Source of the DNA: Flavobacteriales bacterium
GTDB lineage: Bacteria; Bacteroidota; Bacteroidia; Flavobacteriales_F; PHOS-HE28
NCBI GenBank assembly: GCA_016788635.1
Contig: JAEUSU010000019.1
Coordinates: 97,337 to 161,336, forward strand
Length of the DNA stretch: 64,000 nucleotides
Direction: 5' to 3'
The translations under genes and the position numbers were made by a program. Shown piece by piece: positions 9,241 to 18,029 of this stretch (position 1 is its first letter; the number at the start of each line of letters is the position of its first letter). The notes below the pieces were generated by a model that saw only the letters and a list, made by a program, of their open reading frames with translations, did not search any database and was not told where the DNA came from.

Positions 9241-9272
9241 TTGGCACGCAGCGTTGCGCGAAACTACCTTCG
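9241..9272 (+). promoter_or_regulatory. Full Bacteroidota-type promoter of comF
   Basis: TTG at 9241-9243 and TACCTTCG at 9265-9272 are separated by 21 nt, matching the -33/-7 arrangement of Bacteroidota. This places transcription start close to 9280. Confidence 0.55.
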
Positions 9273-9288
9273 GCCTGAGCGGCACCCT

Positions 9289-10002
9289 GTGAGCTACAAC
9301 GCAATTTTCAACAAAGTATTGAACCCGGCTGTTGCACTGGGCGACCTGCTGCTGCCCCGCCGTTGCGCCGCGTGCCATATGCCCTTGATGCGCAGCGAAC
9401 GAGGCATATGCCTGCCTTGCCGAGAGGACCTGCCACGCACACACTTCCACAACGATCCCGAAAACCCGGTCGAGAGGCTCTTCCATGGCAAGGTGATGCT
9501 CGCCTCAGCCAGTGCCTTCACACATTTTGATAGCCATGGCCGTGTGAGGCGCATCCTGCACCGGTTGAAGTACAAGGGAGACCGCGCCGCAGGGCTGGAA
9601 CTGGGCCGTTTGATGGCCCTGGACATCCGGTCGAGCGCTCGGTTCGCCAGTGTGGACCGGCTTATGGCCGTTCCGCTGCACCGCCGGAAGATCCGGCAGC
9701 GGGGCTACAACCAGAGCGAAATCCTGGTGGCCGGCATGCGCGAAGTGACCAACTCGGAGGAAGTGCATGAAGGCCTGCTGCGTGTGGTACGCACACCAAG
9801 CCAAACCCGCAAGGGACGCTTGGACCGCTGGCGCAATGTGAAGGAGGCCTTCCAATTGCATGACACCAGCCTGCTGGCCGGCCACCACGTATTGCTCGTG
9901 GACGATGTGGTGACCACCGGGGCCACGCTGGAAAGCTGCATTCACGTGCTGGCGCAGGTGCCGGACATCCGCATCAGCGTGTACACGGCCGCCTGTGCCT
10001 GA
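9289..10002 (+). CDS. comF: ComF family phosphoribosyltransferase-like protein
   Basis: 237 residues from GTG 9289. The N-terminus carries a zinc-finger pattern, C26-x2-C29 and C41-x2-C44. The C-terminal half is a type I phosphoribosyltransferase fold with the PRPP loop HVLLVDDVVTTGATLESC; RRKIRQRGYNQSE is the usual ComF segment. ComF proteins take part in DNA uptake during transformation in several bacteria, but many non-competent species carry one. The frame is open far upstream. GTG 9289 was chosen because the promoter at 9241-9272 lies inside that extension and the length fits the family; ATG 9211 is the alternative. Confidence 0.88.
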   Translation: MSYNAIFNKVLNPAVALGDLLLPRRCAACHMPLMRSERGICLPCREDLPRTHFHNDPENPVERLFHGKVMLASASAFTHFDSHGRVRRILHRLKYKGDRAAGLELGRLMALDIRSSARFASVDRLMAVPLHRRKIRQRGYNQSEILVAGMREVTNSEEVHEGLLRVVRTPSQTRKGRLDRWRNVKEAFQLHDTSLLAGHHVLLVDDVVTTGATLESCIHVLAQVPDIRISVYTAACA

Positions 10003-10008
10003 GCCCGA

Positions 10009-10016
10009 TACTTTTG
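10009..10016 (+). promoter_or_regulatory. -7 element before the fRMsr gene (leaderless type)
   Basis: TACTTTTG is a perfect TAnnTTTG, 6 nt before the ATG at 10023 and just after the comF stop codon. Confidence 0.5.
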
Positions 10017-10022
10017 GGGACC

Positions 10023-10511
10023 ATGACCGGGTACCTGCCCCCGCCTGCCGAAGTGGACCGCCCCACACGCGACCGCCTGCTTTTGGAGCAATGCGCCGCA
10101 TTGGTGGCCGATGGCCCGGACGCCATTGCCGTGATGGCCAACTTGAGCGCCGCCCTGCATGCCGCATATGCCTGGCACTGGGTGGGCTTTTACCGTGTGG
10201 TGGGCGATGAACTGGTGCTGGGGCCCTTCCACGGGCCGCCTGCCTGCGTGCGCATCGCACGCGGCAAGGGTGTTTGTGGGCATGCATGGGCCACAGGCCA
10301 GGTGCTGGTGGTACCCAACGTGGATGCCTTCCCTGGCCACATCGCATGCAGTGCGCTCAGCCGATCTGAATTGGTGGTGCCGGTCCGCGGCAGATCTGGA
10401 GAGGTGGCCGCCGTGTTAGATGTGGACAGCATGCACTTGGATGACTTCTCCGATCAGGACCTCGTGCTGCTGGAAAAAGTGGCCGCATTACTCTCCCCAT
10501 GGCTGGTGTGA
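10023..10511 (+). CDS. msrC: Free methionine-(R)-sulfoxide reductase (GAF domain)
   Basis: 162 residues forming a single GAF domain. It reduces free methionine-R-sulfoxide to methionine using thioredoxin in the cytoplasm. The three redox cysteines are at 75, 85 and 109; their spacing (10 and 24) equals that of C84, C94 and C118 in the E. coli enzyme. Signature segments are GKGVCGHAWATGQVLVVPNV, FPGHIACSALSRSELVVPV and VLDVDSMHLDDFSDQD. The ATG at 10023 is preferred over an in-frame TTG at 10014, which lies inside the promoter element. The 3' end overlaps the next gene by 13 nt. Confidence 0.92.
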   Translation: MTGYLPPPAEVDRPTRDRLLLEQCAALVADGPDAIAVMANLSAALHAAYAWHWVGFYRVVGDELVLGPFHGPPACVRIARGKGVCGHAWATGQVLVVPNVDAFPGHIACSALSRSELVVPVRGRSGEVAAVLDVDSMHLDDFSDQDLVLLEKVAALLSPWLV

Positions 10512-12103
10512 ATGGCCCTGTGGCGCTGGCGGTGGGCGTGCTGCTGCTCTCTGCCTGTGCCCAGGTGCGCGACCCTCAAGGCGGACCGGTGGATACAGTG
10601 CCACCGCTACTGGTCGGGAGCGACCCGTCGCAGGGCAGCTTGAACAGTACGCCGTCCACCATTCTCCTACAGTTCAGTGAAATGGTGAAGCTGGACCGCG
10701 TGCGTGACAAGATGGTGGTAAGCCCGCCCATGGATCCGCTGCCGGATGTACGCAGCGATGGGCGCAGCACCGTGCGCATCACCCTTCGCGCTCCGTTGAA
10801 GCCCAACACCACATACACGATCGACCTGAGTGATGCGGTGGTGGACGTCACCGAAGGCAACCGCTGTGCGAACGCTCGCTTCGTGTTCGCCACAGGTCCG
10901 GTGCTGGACAGTCTGTACCTGTCCGGTTCTGTGATGCACGCCTTTACGACCGTGATGGAAAAGGATGTACTGGTGATCGTGCACCCGGCGGATAGTGCTG
11001 AAAATATCCGCAAGGCCAGGCCCCTGTGGATGGCACGCACCGATGCCAATGGAGCCTTTCGCATTGACCATCTGCCCCCCGGCCGCTACGCACTCTTCGG
11101 TTTACGCGACAAGAACGGGAATCAGCGCTATGACCTGCCCACGGAGGAGGTGGCCTTCAACAGCGGACCCATCGAGCTACCGGTTGATACAGTGCCCGTT
11201 CGATTGCGTCTTTTCCAAGAGCGCAGCAAGCAGCAACAGGTCACCAGCACCCGTGTAACCGATCAAGGTGCCTGGCAAATGGGTTTTAGCCGGCCCATGG
11301 TGGACCCTCTCTTGGTGCCACTGGATTGGGAAGGGGGCCGCTTGCAGTGGGCCACCGAGATGAACACCACCCAGGACACACTCCTATTCTGGCCGTCGGA
11401 CACCACCCTCCTCAGCGGCCGCCGGTTCATCGTGCAGGCCTCAGGCACCCCGCTGGACACCCTCACCTATCGGCTTCGCGCGAAGGTCCCCCATCACGTG
11501 AATGGTGTGCCGGTGGAGGATGGTGGCACGGACCCGGGCATCCGCGTGATCGAGACCTCCCGGCCCCTGGCCACATTGAACCCCCAGCGGTTCCAACTGC
11601 TGGTCCCGGACCAGTTGGAACTGACGCCACCCCAAGTGGACAGCCTGGGTCTGCGGCGCATCCGGGTCACTACCACACTCAAACCTGGGGAGCGGGCCAC
11701 CCTGCTCATCCTTCCCAAAGCCATTCAGGATACCTGGGGGGGCGCCAACGACACATTGCGCATTCCTGTGGGCGAGCCAGCAGAAGAGGACCTGGGCACC
11801 CTTGCCGTTGTATTGGGCGGCCTGCCCGTATCGAACGCCGGTCTTATTCTGCACTTGGTGAACGCCCAGGACAGGGTGGTCCGGCGCACCACTTTGCGCG
11901 ATACCAGCACGCCCATTACCTGGACCAGGCTTCAGCCAGGCACGTACCGCATATGGCTATTGGAAGACGCCAATGGCAATGGCCGATGGGACACGGGTTC
12001 CATGGATGATGACTGGCCACCGGAGTACGTGTGGCGCGACCCCCGCCCCATTATCGTGCGGGCCGGATGGGACATGCGGGTGAACTGGGACCTGCCTCGT
12101 TGA
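10499..12103 (+). CDS. Ig-like domain lipoprotein
   Basis: 534 residues. A lipoprotein signal ends VLLLSAC (Cys20). Right after it comes the segment DPQGGPVDTVPPLLVGSDPSQGSLN leading into a bacterial Ig-like fold (SbsA/Big_5 type: ILLQFSEMVKLD, VRITLRAPLKPNTTYTIDLSDAVVD). Two further stretches, ANGAFRIDHLPPGRYALFGLRDKNGNQRYD and LQPGTYRIWLLEDANGNGRWDTGS, look like carboxypeptidase-regulatory-like beta sandwiches with Asp/Asn-rich turns. Such lipoproteins are common and uncharacterised in Bacteroidota. It overlaps the reductase by 13 nt, suggesting co-transcription; ATG 10499 and GTG 10508 are both possible starts. Confidence 0.82.
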   Translation: MAGVNGPVALAVGVLLLSACAQVRDPQGGPVDTVPPLLVGSDPSQGSLNSTPSTILLQFSEMVKLDRVRDKMVVSPPMDPLPDVRSDGRSTVRITLRAPLKPNTTYTIDLSDAVVDVTEGNRCANARFVFATGPVLDSLYLSGSVMHAFTTVMEKDVLVIVHPADSAENIRKARPLWMARTDANGAFRIDHLPPGRYALFGLRDKNGNQRYDLPTEEVAFNSGPIELPVDTVPVRLRLFQERSKQQQVTSTRVTDQGAWQMGFSRPMVDPLLVPLDWEGGRLQWATEMNTTQDTLLFWPSDTTLLSGRRFIVQASGTPLDTLTYRLRAKVPHHVNGVPVEDGGTDPGIRVIETSRPLATLNPQRFQLLVPDQLELTPPQVDSLGLRRIRVTTTLKPGERATLLILPKAIQDTWGGANDTLRIPVGEPAEEDLGTLAVVLGGLPVSNAGLILHLVNAQDRVVRRTTLRDTSTPITWTRLQPGTYRIWLLEDANGNGRWDTGSMDDDWPPEYVWRDPRPIIVRAGWDMRVNWDLPR

Positions 12104-12263
12104 TGGGCTTGTTACGGTTTGAACTTTACGGGATCCCCAGCGTATGACGGGCCCAAGCCACCCCCCCAATGGGTAGCCGAAAGTCCTGACCGCCAAGCTT
12201 ACATCTACAGCACGTGCTGGCGCCAGCAACGGGATCCGCGGGTCACTGACCCTCGCGCTCGCG

Positions 12264-15200
12264 TTGTGTGCCCATGCATGGTCCGTTGCCCAAGGCCCCG
12301 CCGATCTGCCCACGCGTGGGCGCGAGTTCTGGCTGGGCTACATGCAGAATGCCTATGGTGCACAGGAGCTGCGCATCATTGTGGGCGCACAGAACGCCAC
12401 CAGCGGCACCGTTTCCATGCCGTTGACCGGCTGGAGCACCCCGTTCACCGTGGGTGCCAACGGCACGGCCACCGTGATCGTGCCTGCTGCGGCAGAACAT
12501 CTGGGCAGCGAAACGGTTAGCAACAAGTCCGTGCGGGTGCAGGCCAACGACAGCGTGACTGTTACCGCTGTAAGTTTCCAGAGCTTCACCCATGAGGCCG
12601 CCCAGGTGCTGCCCTTGCCGGCGCTGGGCACGCGCTATCGCGTGGAGGCCTTCCGTGGTCTGCCTGGTTTCTCAGAATTCTACAAGAGCGAACTGCTCGT
12701 TGTGGCCACGGAGAACAACACGAGCATTGTCATCACCCCGTCGGTGGCCACCAGCGGTGGCCGTCCGGCGGGGGTCCCGTTCACGGTGAACCTTAACGCC
12801 GGGGAGACCTACCAGGTGCAGGGCGCTGTCTCCGCGAACGACCTTACGGGCACCTTGATCGAAGGCAGTGCGACCAACGGCCCCTGTCGGCCGTTCGCGG
12901 TGTTCGGGGGCAGCATGTGTGCCAATGTGCCTGTTGCATGTCCGGCATGCGACCACCTCTTCGAACAAATGACACCTGTGGCGGCCTGGGGGTCCAGCTA
13001 TCATACGGTCCTCTTCACCCCATCCACATCGCATACGCTGCGGATCACCGCACATCAGAATGGCACTAGCGTGATGATGGACGGCGCCCCATTGGCCACC
13101 CTCAATGCGGGCGACAGCCATGTGATCAATGGCAAGACCACGGCCTCCTGCATCACCAGTTCGCAACCTGTGAACGTGGTGCAGATCATGGAAGGCTTCA
13201 ACTGTGCGGGAGCCGGTGACCCCTCCATGATCGTGCTGACACCCGATGTGCGCACCACCACCTCGGTAAGCTGGCGCGCCATGGGCAGCTCACAGGTGAA
13301 CAACCACCGCGCAGTGGTGGTCATGCCCACTTCAGCCATCAACCAACTGACGCTGAACGGCACCGCTGTGAACGCGGCCTTGTTCAATAACTATCCTAGC
13401 TGCCCCGGCATGTCCCGCGCGGTGATCCCCGTGGCTGCCGGAACCAACACGCTGAGCTCCTCCACAGGTTTCGTTGCATACGCCATCGGCATCGGGACGG
13501 GTGAGAGCTATGCCTTCCCACTGGGCAACAATGCACCACCGGTGCCGCCGCCACAACCGATCATCTGCTCCTCCGGCCCGGTCACCCTGTCAGCACCCAT
13601 TCCGGTGGTGAACGCGTGGTGGGATGTGCAGAGCGCGCCGGGAACCGTGATCCACACCGGCCCGAGCTACACCTTCACACCAACGGCCAATGATGTGTAC
13701 ACCGTGCATGCCGAACTGCCTGGTAGCGGCTGCCCCTACAGCTACAGCTGGCCGATCGGTGTGGCGGTCGACCCCTCGATCGTACTGACCGCGAACGGGA
13801 CACCCGGTGCCACCGTGTGCCAGTATAGCCCCGTGCAGTTGAATGCGACCCCCGCTCCGAACCCGGCCTTTTACCAGATCGCCTGGTCCCCGGCGAACCT
13901 GGTCAGCGATCCCACGATCCCCGACCCCATCGCCTATCCACTACAGAGCACCTGGTTCAAGCTGCAGGTTACCAGTCCGGTGGGTTGCGGCAGCTTCCTG
14001 GACAGTGTGCTGGTGAACGTCACTCCGAACAGCATCCACGCCGTGGAGGCCATGGCCAGTGACAGTGCCATCTGTGTGGGCGAGACCATCCAACTGCAAG
14101 CGCGTGTGCAACGCATTGTGGCCGCAGACCTGTTCGATACCGGATTAGGCAGCATGTGGAACAGTGTACAAGGCGCGACCACGTCCTCGACCTGTGGGTC
14201 CGTTTCAGGTCAGGCACTCTACTTCAACGGCGGCGCACCACGGCAGGCGCGTACCACGGCATTGAACGTGAGCACTGGAGGGCGATTGCACTTCAGCCTG
14301 AAGATCGCGAACGGCAGCGCACCCTGTGAGGATGCCGATCCGGGCGAGAACGTGGTGCTGGAGTACAGCACCAACGGGGGATCGAACTGGACGGTGCTGA
14401 GCACATTCCTGGAGAACGCGTACCCGAACTTCACAGCGCTGAGCATCAACATCCCCGCTGCGGCACAAACGGCCAACACCATCTTCCGGTGGTCACAACC
14501 CGTGTTCACCGGTGCCGGGCAGGACAACTGGGCCATGGACAACGTGATCATCACACGGTATGATGCCACCGGCACCACGATCGCCTGGAGCCCTTCTGCT
14601 GGTGCAACGAATCCGTCAGCTATAACCACCAATGCGAACCCACCTGCCACCGGGACCATTACGCTCACCGTGAGCATACCGGGGAATCCCTGTGCATTCA
14701 CCGATGACATGCAGGTGGTGGTCCAGCCGGCATTCTCGGTCACCCTTTCACCGGACACCACCTCGTGTGTGGCAGGCAGTCCGGTGCAACTGCTCGCCAC
14801 GCCCAATGGAGGTTCCGGGATCACCTATGCCTGGACACCCAACAACGGCACGCTCAATACCACGTCGGCCGCCAACCCCGTGGCCACTCCAACAACCACG
14901 ACCACCTACCAGGTGACCGCCACCAACAACATCGGATGCACGGCCACCGGGAGCACCACCATCACCGTGGGGCAGCTCACAGGTATGACCGCTTCGAGCA
15001 GTGCACCGGTCATTTGTGCCGGTGGTAGCGTGCAACTCACCGCCACGGGCTCCGGCGCGTTCACCTATGCCTGGTCGCCCGCCGCTTTGGTCGTCAACCC
15101 CAGCAGTGCCACCACGTCGGCGCAGCCATCCGTCACCACCACCTTCACCTGCACGGTCGCAGAGCCATCCACGGGATGCACGGCAACGGCCACCACCACC

Positions 15201-17210
15201 GTGTTCGTGAACGGCCCCTATACGGTGACCAGCAGTCCGGATGACTCGCTCTGCAGCACCAATGGTGTGCAACTGGACGTTCAGCACAATGTGTCGGGGC
15301 CGCACACCATCAGTTGGACTCCCGCCGCATTCCTCAACGTATCCAACATTGCGACGCCTACGATCACCGTCGACACGTCCGCTGTATTCGTGGTCACGGT
15401 CACCGATGCGCTGGGCTGCATGGCCAGCGATACCACGGTGATCGTGATGGCCTTTGATGACCTGCTCAACCCCGCACCATTCAGCGCCTGCGATGGGGAT
15501 GACCTGATCTTGAACACCGGTTATCCAGGTCTCGCCCACGCGTGGTCCACCGGGGAAACAGGTCATCAGATCACTGTGACCGCGAGCGGCACCTACACCG
15601 CCACCATTACCGACGGCCAGGGATGCGAAGCCATCCTGGACCATGTGGTCACCTTCACACCCCAACCCTTGGTGAACCTTGGACCGGACCTGGTGATCTG
15701 TGGCAGCGGCATACAAGTGCTGGATGCCAGCAGTCCGGGGTACACGGTCCTCTGGAGCAACGGTGCCACCACCCAGCAGATCCAGGTATCCAGCACGGGT
15801 GACTACTCCGTACTGGTCACCACTCCACAGGGCTGTACGGAGTCCGACACGGTGCATGTGCAGATCGACCCCATGCCCGTGGACAACCTTCAGGACATAT
15901 CGGCCTGCGAAACGACCCCCGTTCTCCTCGATGCGGGAAATACGGGAAGTACCTATGCCTGGAGTACCGGGGCCACCACACAGTCCATTCTGGCGAGTGC
16001 ATCCGGTACATACACCGTGACCGTGACCACGCCAGCGAACTGCACAGGCACGTTCGACGCCGTGGTACTGCTCATACCCACAGTAAGCGTGGACCTCGGC
16101 CCCGATACCGCGTTCTGCGCCGGTCAATCGCTTGTGCTTGACGCCGGTATTGGCACACAATACCTGTGGAATACGGGCGCCACCACGTCCACGCTAACGG
16201 TCACACAGGCGGGCCTCTACTCCGTGGTGGTCACGGCCGGGACCTGCAGTGGCTCGGATACCGTGGTCATCAACACGTGGAGCGCTCCGGTGAACACGCT
16301 GGTGAACACCACCGCCTGTTCGGACGCACCCGTGGTCCTGAACGCGGGCAACCCGGGTAGCACGTACCTATGGAACACAGGCGCGACCACCAGTACGCTT
16401 TCGGCACCTGCCTCGGGCTCCTACACGGTGACCGTTACCAACGCACATGATTGTTCCGCCACCTTTACTGCGCAGATCACTTACGTGGAACCGCCGGAGG
16501 TGGAATTGGGCCCGGATACCGTGTTGTGCGATGGTGAAGTACTGCTCCTGGATGCCGGCCCCGACGGCAGTCAGTACACGTGGAACAACGGTGCGACCGG
16601 TCGAACCACGCAAGCCGCATCCGCAGGCACATACACGGTGAATGTGGGCAACGGCTATTGTGTGAGCACGGACTCCATCCACCTCTACTTCAACCCCTCG
16701 CCTGCGCGCATGGCCGCAAGACAATTGTTCACCTGCCTGGATGAGGAACCACATTACGTACTGCTTGATGCCGGCAACCCCGGCAGCCAGTATGCCTGGA
16801 GCACCGGGTCCAACGCCCAGGTGATCCTGGCCGCCGCCTATGGCTGGTACCATGTGGAGGTGACCAACGTGTTCGATTGTGCCCTGCGTGATTCCGTGAC
16901 CGTGATCGAATACTGCCCCCCGTCGATCTATGTCCCGAACACTTTTACACCGAACGGGGATGGGGTGAACGACATCTGGATGCCTGTGGGCAAGAGCATC
17001 GGCACAATGGAACTGGAAGTGTTCGACCGTTGGGGCGGCATCATCTTCACTACCACCGACCCCACTCGCGGCTGGGACGGGACTTTCAACGGACAGCCGC
17101 TGCCCAATGATGTGTATGTATGGCGGATGAGCTACCGCTTCCTTGAAGATCGCGAAGGCGGTTTGGGCAATGAGCGCCAGGGGCAGGGCCACGTGACCTT
17201 GCTGCGCTGA
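12264..17210 (+). CDS. Giant T9SS type B cell-surface adhesin with IgGFc-binding-like N-terminus
   Basis: About 1648 residues from TTG 12264. Residues ~15-430 match the IgGFc-binding domain pattern (GREFWLGYMQNAYG, SVRVQANDSVTVTAVSFQSF, FKSEL-like and VNVVQIMEGFNCAGAGDPSMIVLTP). A laminin-G/MAM-like stretch (~600-780) follows, then PKD/Ig-like repeats; the last seven have a ~69-residue period. Residues 1552-1648 are the type B sorting domain (VPNTFTPNGDGVNDIW, FDRWGGIIF, GWDGTFNGQPLPNDVYVW), which directs T9SS export and surface attachment. The hydrophobic core of the signal peptide (LTLALALCAHAWSVAQ) begins upstream of the TTG, so the true start is earlier, but no ATG, GTG or TTG exists in frame back to the stop at 12174-12176. 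Confidence 0.88.
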   Translation: MCAHAWSVAQGPADLPTRGREFWLGYMQNAYGAQELRIIVGAQNATSGTVSMPLTGWSTPFTVGANGTATVIVPAAAEHLGSETVSNKSVRVQANDSVTVTAVSFQSFTHEAAQVLPLPALGTRYRVEAFRGLPGFSEFYKSELLVVATENNTSIVITPSVATSGGRPAGVPFTVNLNAGETYQVQGAVSANDLTGTLIEGSATNGPCRPFAVFGGSMCANVPVACPACDHLFEQMTPVAAWGSSYHTVLFTPSTSHTLRITAHQNGTSVMMDGAPLATLNAGDSHVINGKTTASCITSSQPVNVVQIMEGFNCAGAGDPSMIVLTPDVRTTTSVSWRAMGSSQVNNHRAVVVMPTSAINQLTLNGTAVNAALFNNYPSCPGMSRAVIPVAAGTNTLSSSTGFVAYAIGIGTGESYAFPLGNNAPPVPPPQPIICSSGPVTLSAPIPVVNAWWDVQSAPGTVIHTGPSYTFTPTANDVYTVHAELPGSGCPYSYSWPIGVAVDPSIVLTANGTPGATVCQYSPVQLNATPAPNPAFYQIAWSPANLVSDPTIPDPIAYPLQSTWFKLQVTSPVGCGSFLDSVLVNVTPNSIHAVEAMASDSAICVGETIQLQARVQRIVAADLFDTGLGSMWNSVQGATTSSTCGSVSGQALYFNGGAPRQARTTALNVSTGGRLHFSLKIANGSAPCEDADPGENVVLEYSTNGGSNWTVLSTFLENAYPNFTALSINIPAAAQTANTIFRWSQPVFTGAGQDNWAMDNVIITRYDATGTTIAWSPSAGATNPSAITTNANPPATGTITLTVSIPGNPCAFTDDMQVVVQPAFSVTLSPDTTSCVAGSPVQLLATPNGGSGITYAWTPNNGTLNTTSAANPVATPTTTTTYQVTATNNIGCTATGSTTITVGQLTGMTASSSAPVICAGGSVQLTATGSGAFTYAWSPAALVVNPSSATTSAQPSVTTTFTCTVAEPSTGCTATATTTVFVNGPYTVTSSPDDSLCSTNGVQLDVQHNVSGPHTISWTPAAFLNVSNIATPTITVDTSAVFVVTVTDALGCMASDTTVIVMAFDDLLNPAPFSACDGDDLILNTGYPGLAHAWSTGETGHQITVTASGTYTATITDGQGCEAILDHVVTFTPQPLVNLGPDLVICGSGIQVLDASSPGYTVLWSNGATTQQIQVSSTGDYSVLVTTPQGCTESDTVHVQIDPMPVDNLQDISACETTPVLLDAGNTGSTYAWSTGATTQSILASASGTYTVTVTTPANCTGTFDAVVLLIPTVSVDLGPDTAFCAGQSLVLDAGIGTQYLWNTGATTSTLTVTQAGLYSVVVTAGTCSGSDTVVINTWSAPVNTLVNTTACSDAPVVLNAGNPGSTYLWNTGATTSTLSAPASGSYTVTVTNAHDCSATFTAQITYVEPPEVELGPDTVLCDGEVLLLDAGPDGSQYTWNNGATGRTTQAASAGTYTVNVGNGYCVSTDSIHLYFNPSPARMAARQLFTCLDEEPHYVLLDAGNPGSQYAWSTGSNAQVILAAAYGWYHVEVTNVFDCALRDSVTVIEYCPPSIYVPNTFTPNGDGVNDIWMPVGKSIGTMELEVFDRWGGIIFTTTDPTRGWDGTFNGQPLPNDVYVWRMSYRFLEDREGGLGNERQGQGHVTLLR
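15543..16800 (+). repeat. Seven in-frame ~69-residue tandem repeats in the adhesin
   Basis: The conserved W-S/N-T/N-G-A-T core recurs with its TGG codon at 15543, 15753, 15960, 16167, 16371, 16581 and 16797. The steps are 210, 207, 207, 204, 210 and 216 nt, all multiples of three. Each unit contains LDAG, the W core and a GxYxVxVT strand. Confidence 0.85.
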
Positions 17211-17216
17211 CGGCGC

Positions 17217-18029
17217 TTACAGGTGCAGGTCGAACGCATCCGCATCCAACGCAGCAGGAAACTTCGTCCGGAACTCCTCCATTGCCCCGCGGTCCAGTGT
17301 GACGGTGGCGATGAACTCACGTCCGGAAAGGTCCGCGCCTTCCGCACCCGGTGGTGACCAACCATTCCAACGCAGCACTTCACCCCTTGGGTCGATGGCC
17401 ACGGAATCACCGCTGTAGTGGATGCCCTTCCCATCCATGCCCACACGGTTCACGCCCACCACATAGGCCTGATTCTCGATGGCCCGTGCGATGAGGAGCT
17501 GGCTCCAGGGGTAGCGCCGCGCCTCGGGCCAGTTGGCCACGTACAGCACCAGATCATAGTCGCTCCTGTTGCGGCTGAACACCGGGAAGCGCAGATCGTA
17601 GCAGACCTGTAACAGGATCCGCCAGCCGTGCAGGTCCACCACCACGCGCTGCCCACCGGCCGAATAGTGCATGTGCTCATTGGCGAAACGGAACAGGTGC
17701 CTCTTGTCATAGCCGGTGACGTGCCCATGGACATCCACCAGGAGACCACGATTGAAGTATTGTCCCTTTTCCCCGATGATGACGCTTCCGTAGAGTGCTG
17801 CTCCCAGATCCAGCGCCTGTTGGCGCATCCATGTCACCGTGGGCCCATCCATGGTCTCGGCCAATTCCGAAGCGCGCATGGTGAAGCCGGTGGTGAACAT
17901 TTCCGGAAGCACAATAAGATCCGTGGTTCCCGCCAGCGTGGCCAGCTTCTCCGTGAACATGTACCGGTTCGCAACAGCATCCTCCCAATGGAGCATGCTT
18001 TGCACCAGGGTCACCCTCAGATCTCGCAT
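17217..18029 (-). CDS. Omega-amidase, carbon-nitrogen hydrolase (YafV/Nit2 type)
   Basis: 270 residues, a full nitrilase-superfamily domain. The catalytic triad is visible: Glu43 (LPEMFTTGF), Lys109 (GYDKRHLF) and Cys143 (QVCYDLRFPVF). The RFPVFSR context matches YafV/Nit2-type omega-amidases, which hydrolyse 2-oxoglutaramate and alpha-keto-gamma-methylthiobutyramide-type products. The gene lies immediately downstream of, and overlaps by 13 nt, a methionine-type aminotransferase. That supports a shared transamination/deamidation route for methionine or glutamine keto acids (inference). It is cytoplasmic, with no signal peptide. Confidence 0.88.
   Translation of the reverse strand: MRDLRVTLVQSMLHWEDAVANRYMFTEKLATLAGTTDLIVLPEMFTTGFTMRASELAETMDGPTVTWMRQQALDLGAALYGSVIIGEKGQYFNRGLLVDVHGHVTGYDKRHLFRFANEHMHYSAGGQRVVVDLHGWRILLQVCYDLRFPVFSRNRSDYDLVLYVANWPEARRYPWSQLLIARAIENQAYVVGVNRVGMDGKGIHYSGDSVAIDPRGEVLRWNGWSPPGAEGADLSGREFIATVTLDRGAMEEFRTKFPAALDADAFDLHL

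Noticed and set aside
15543..16800. CRISPR-like periodic repeats
   Set aside because: Repeats are in-frame protein repeats of an adhesin with steps divisible by three.
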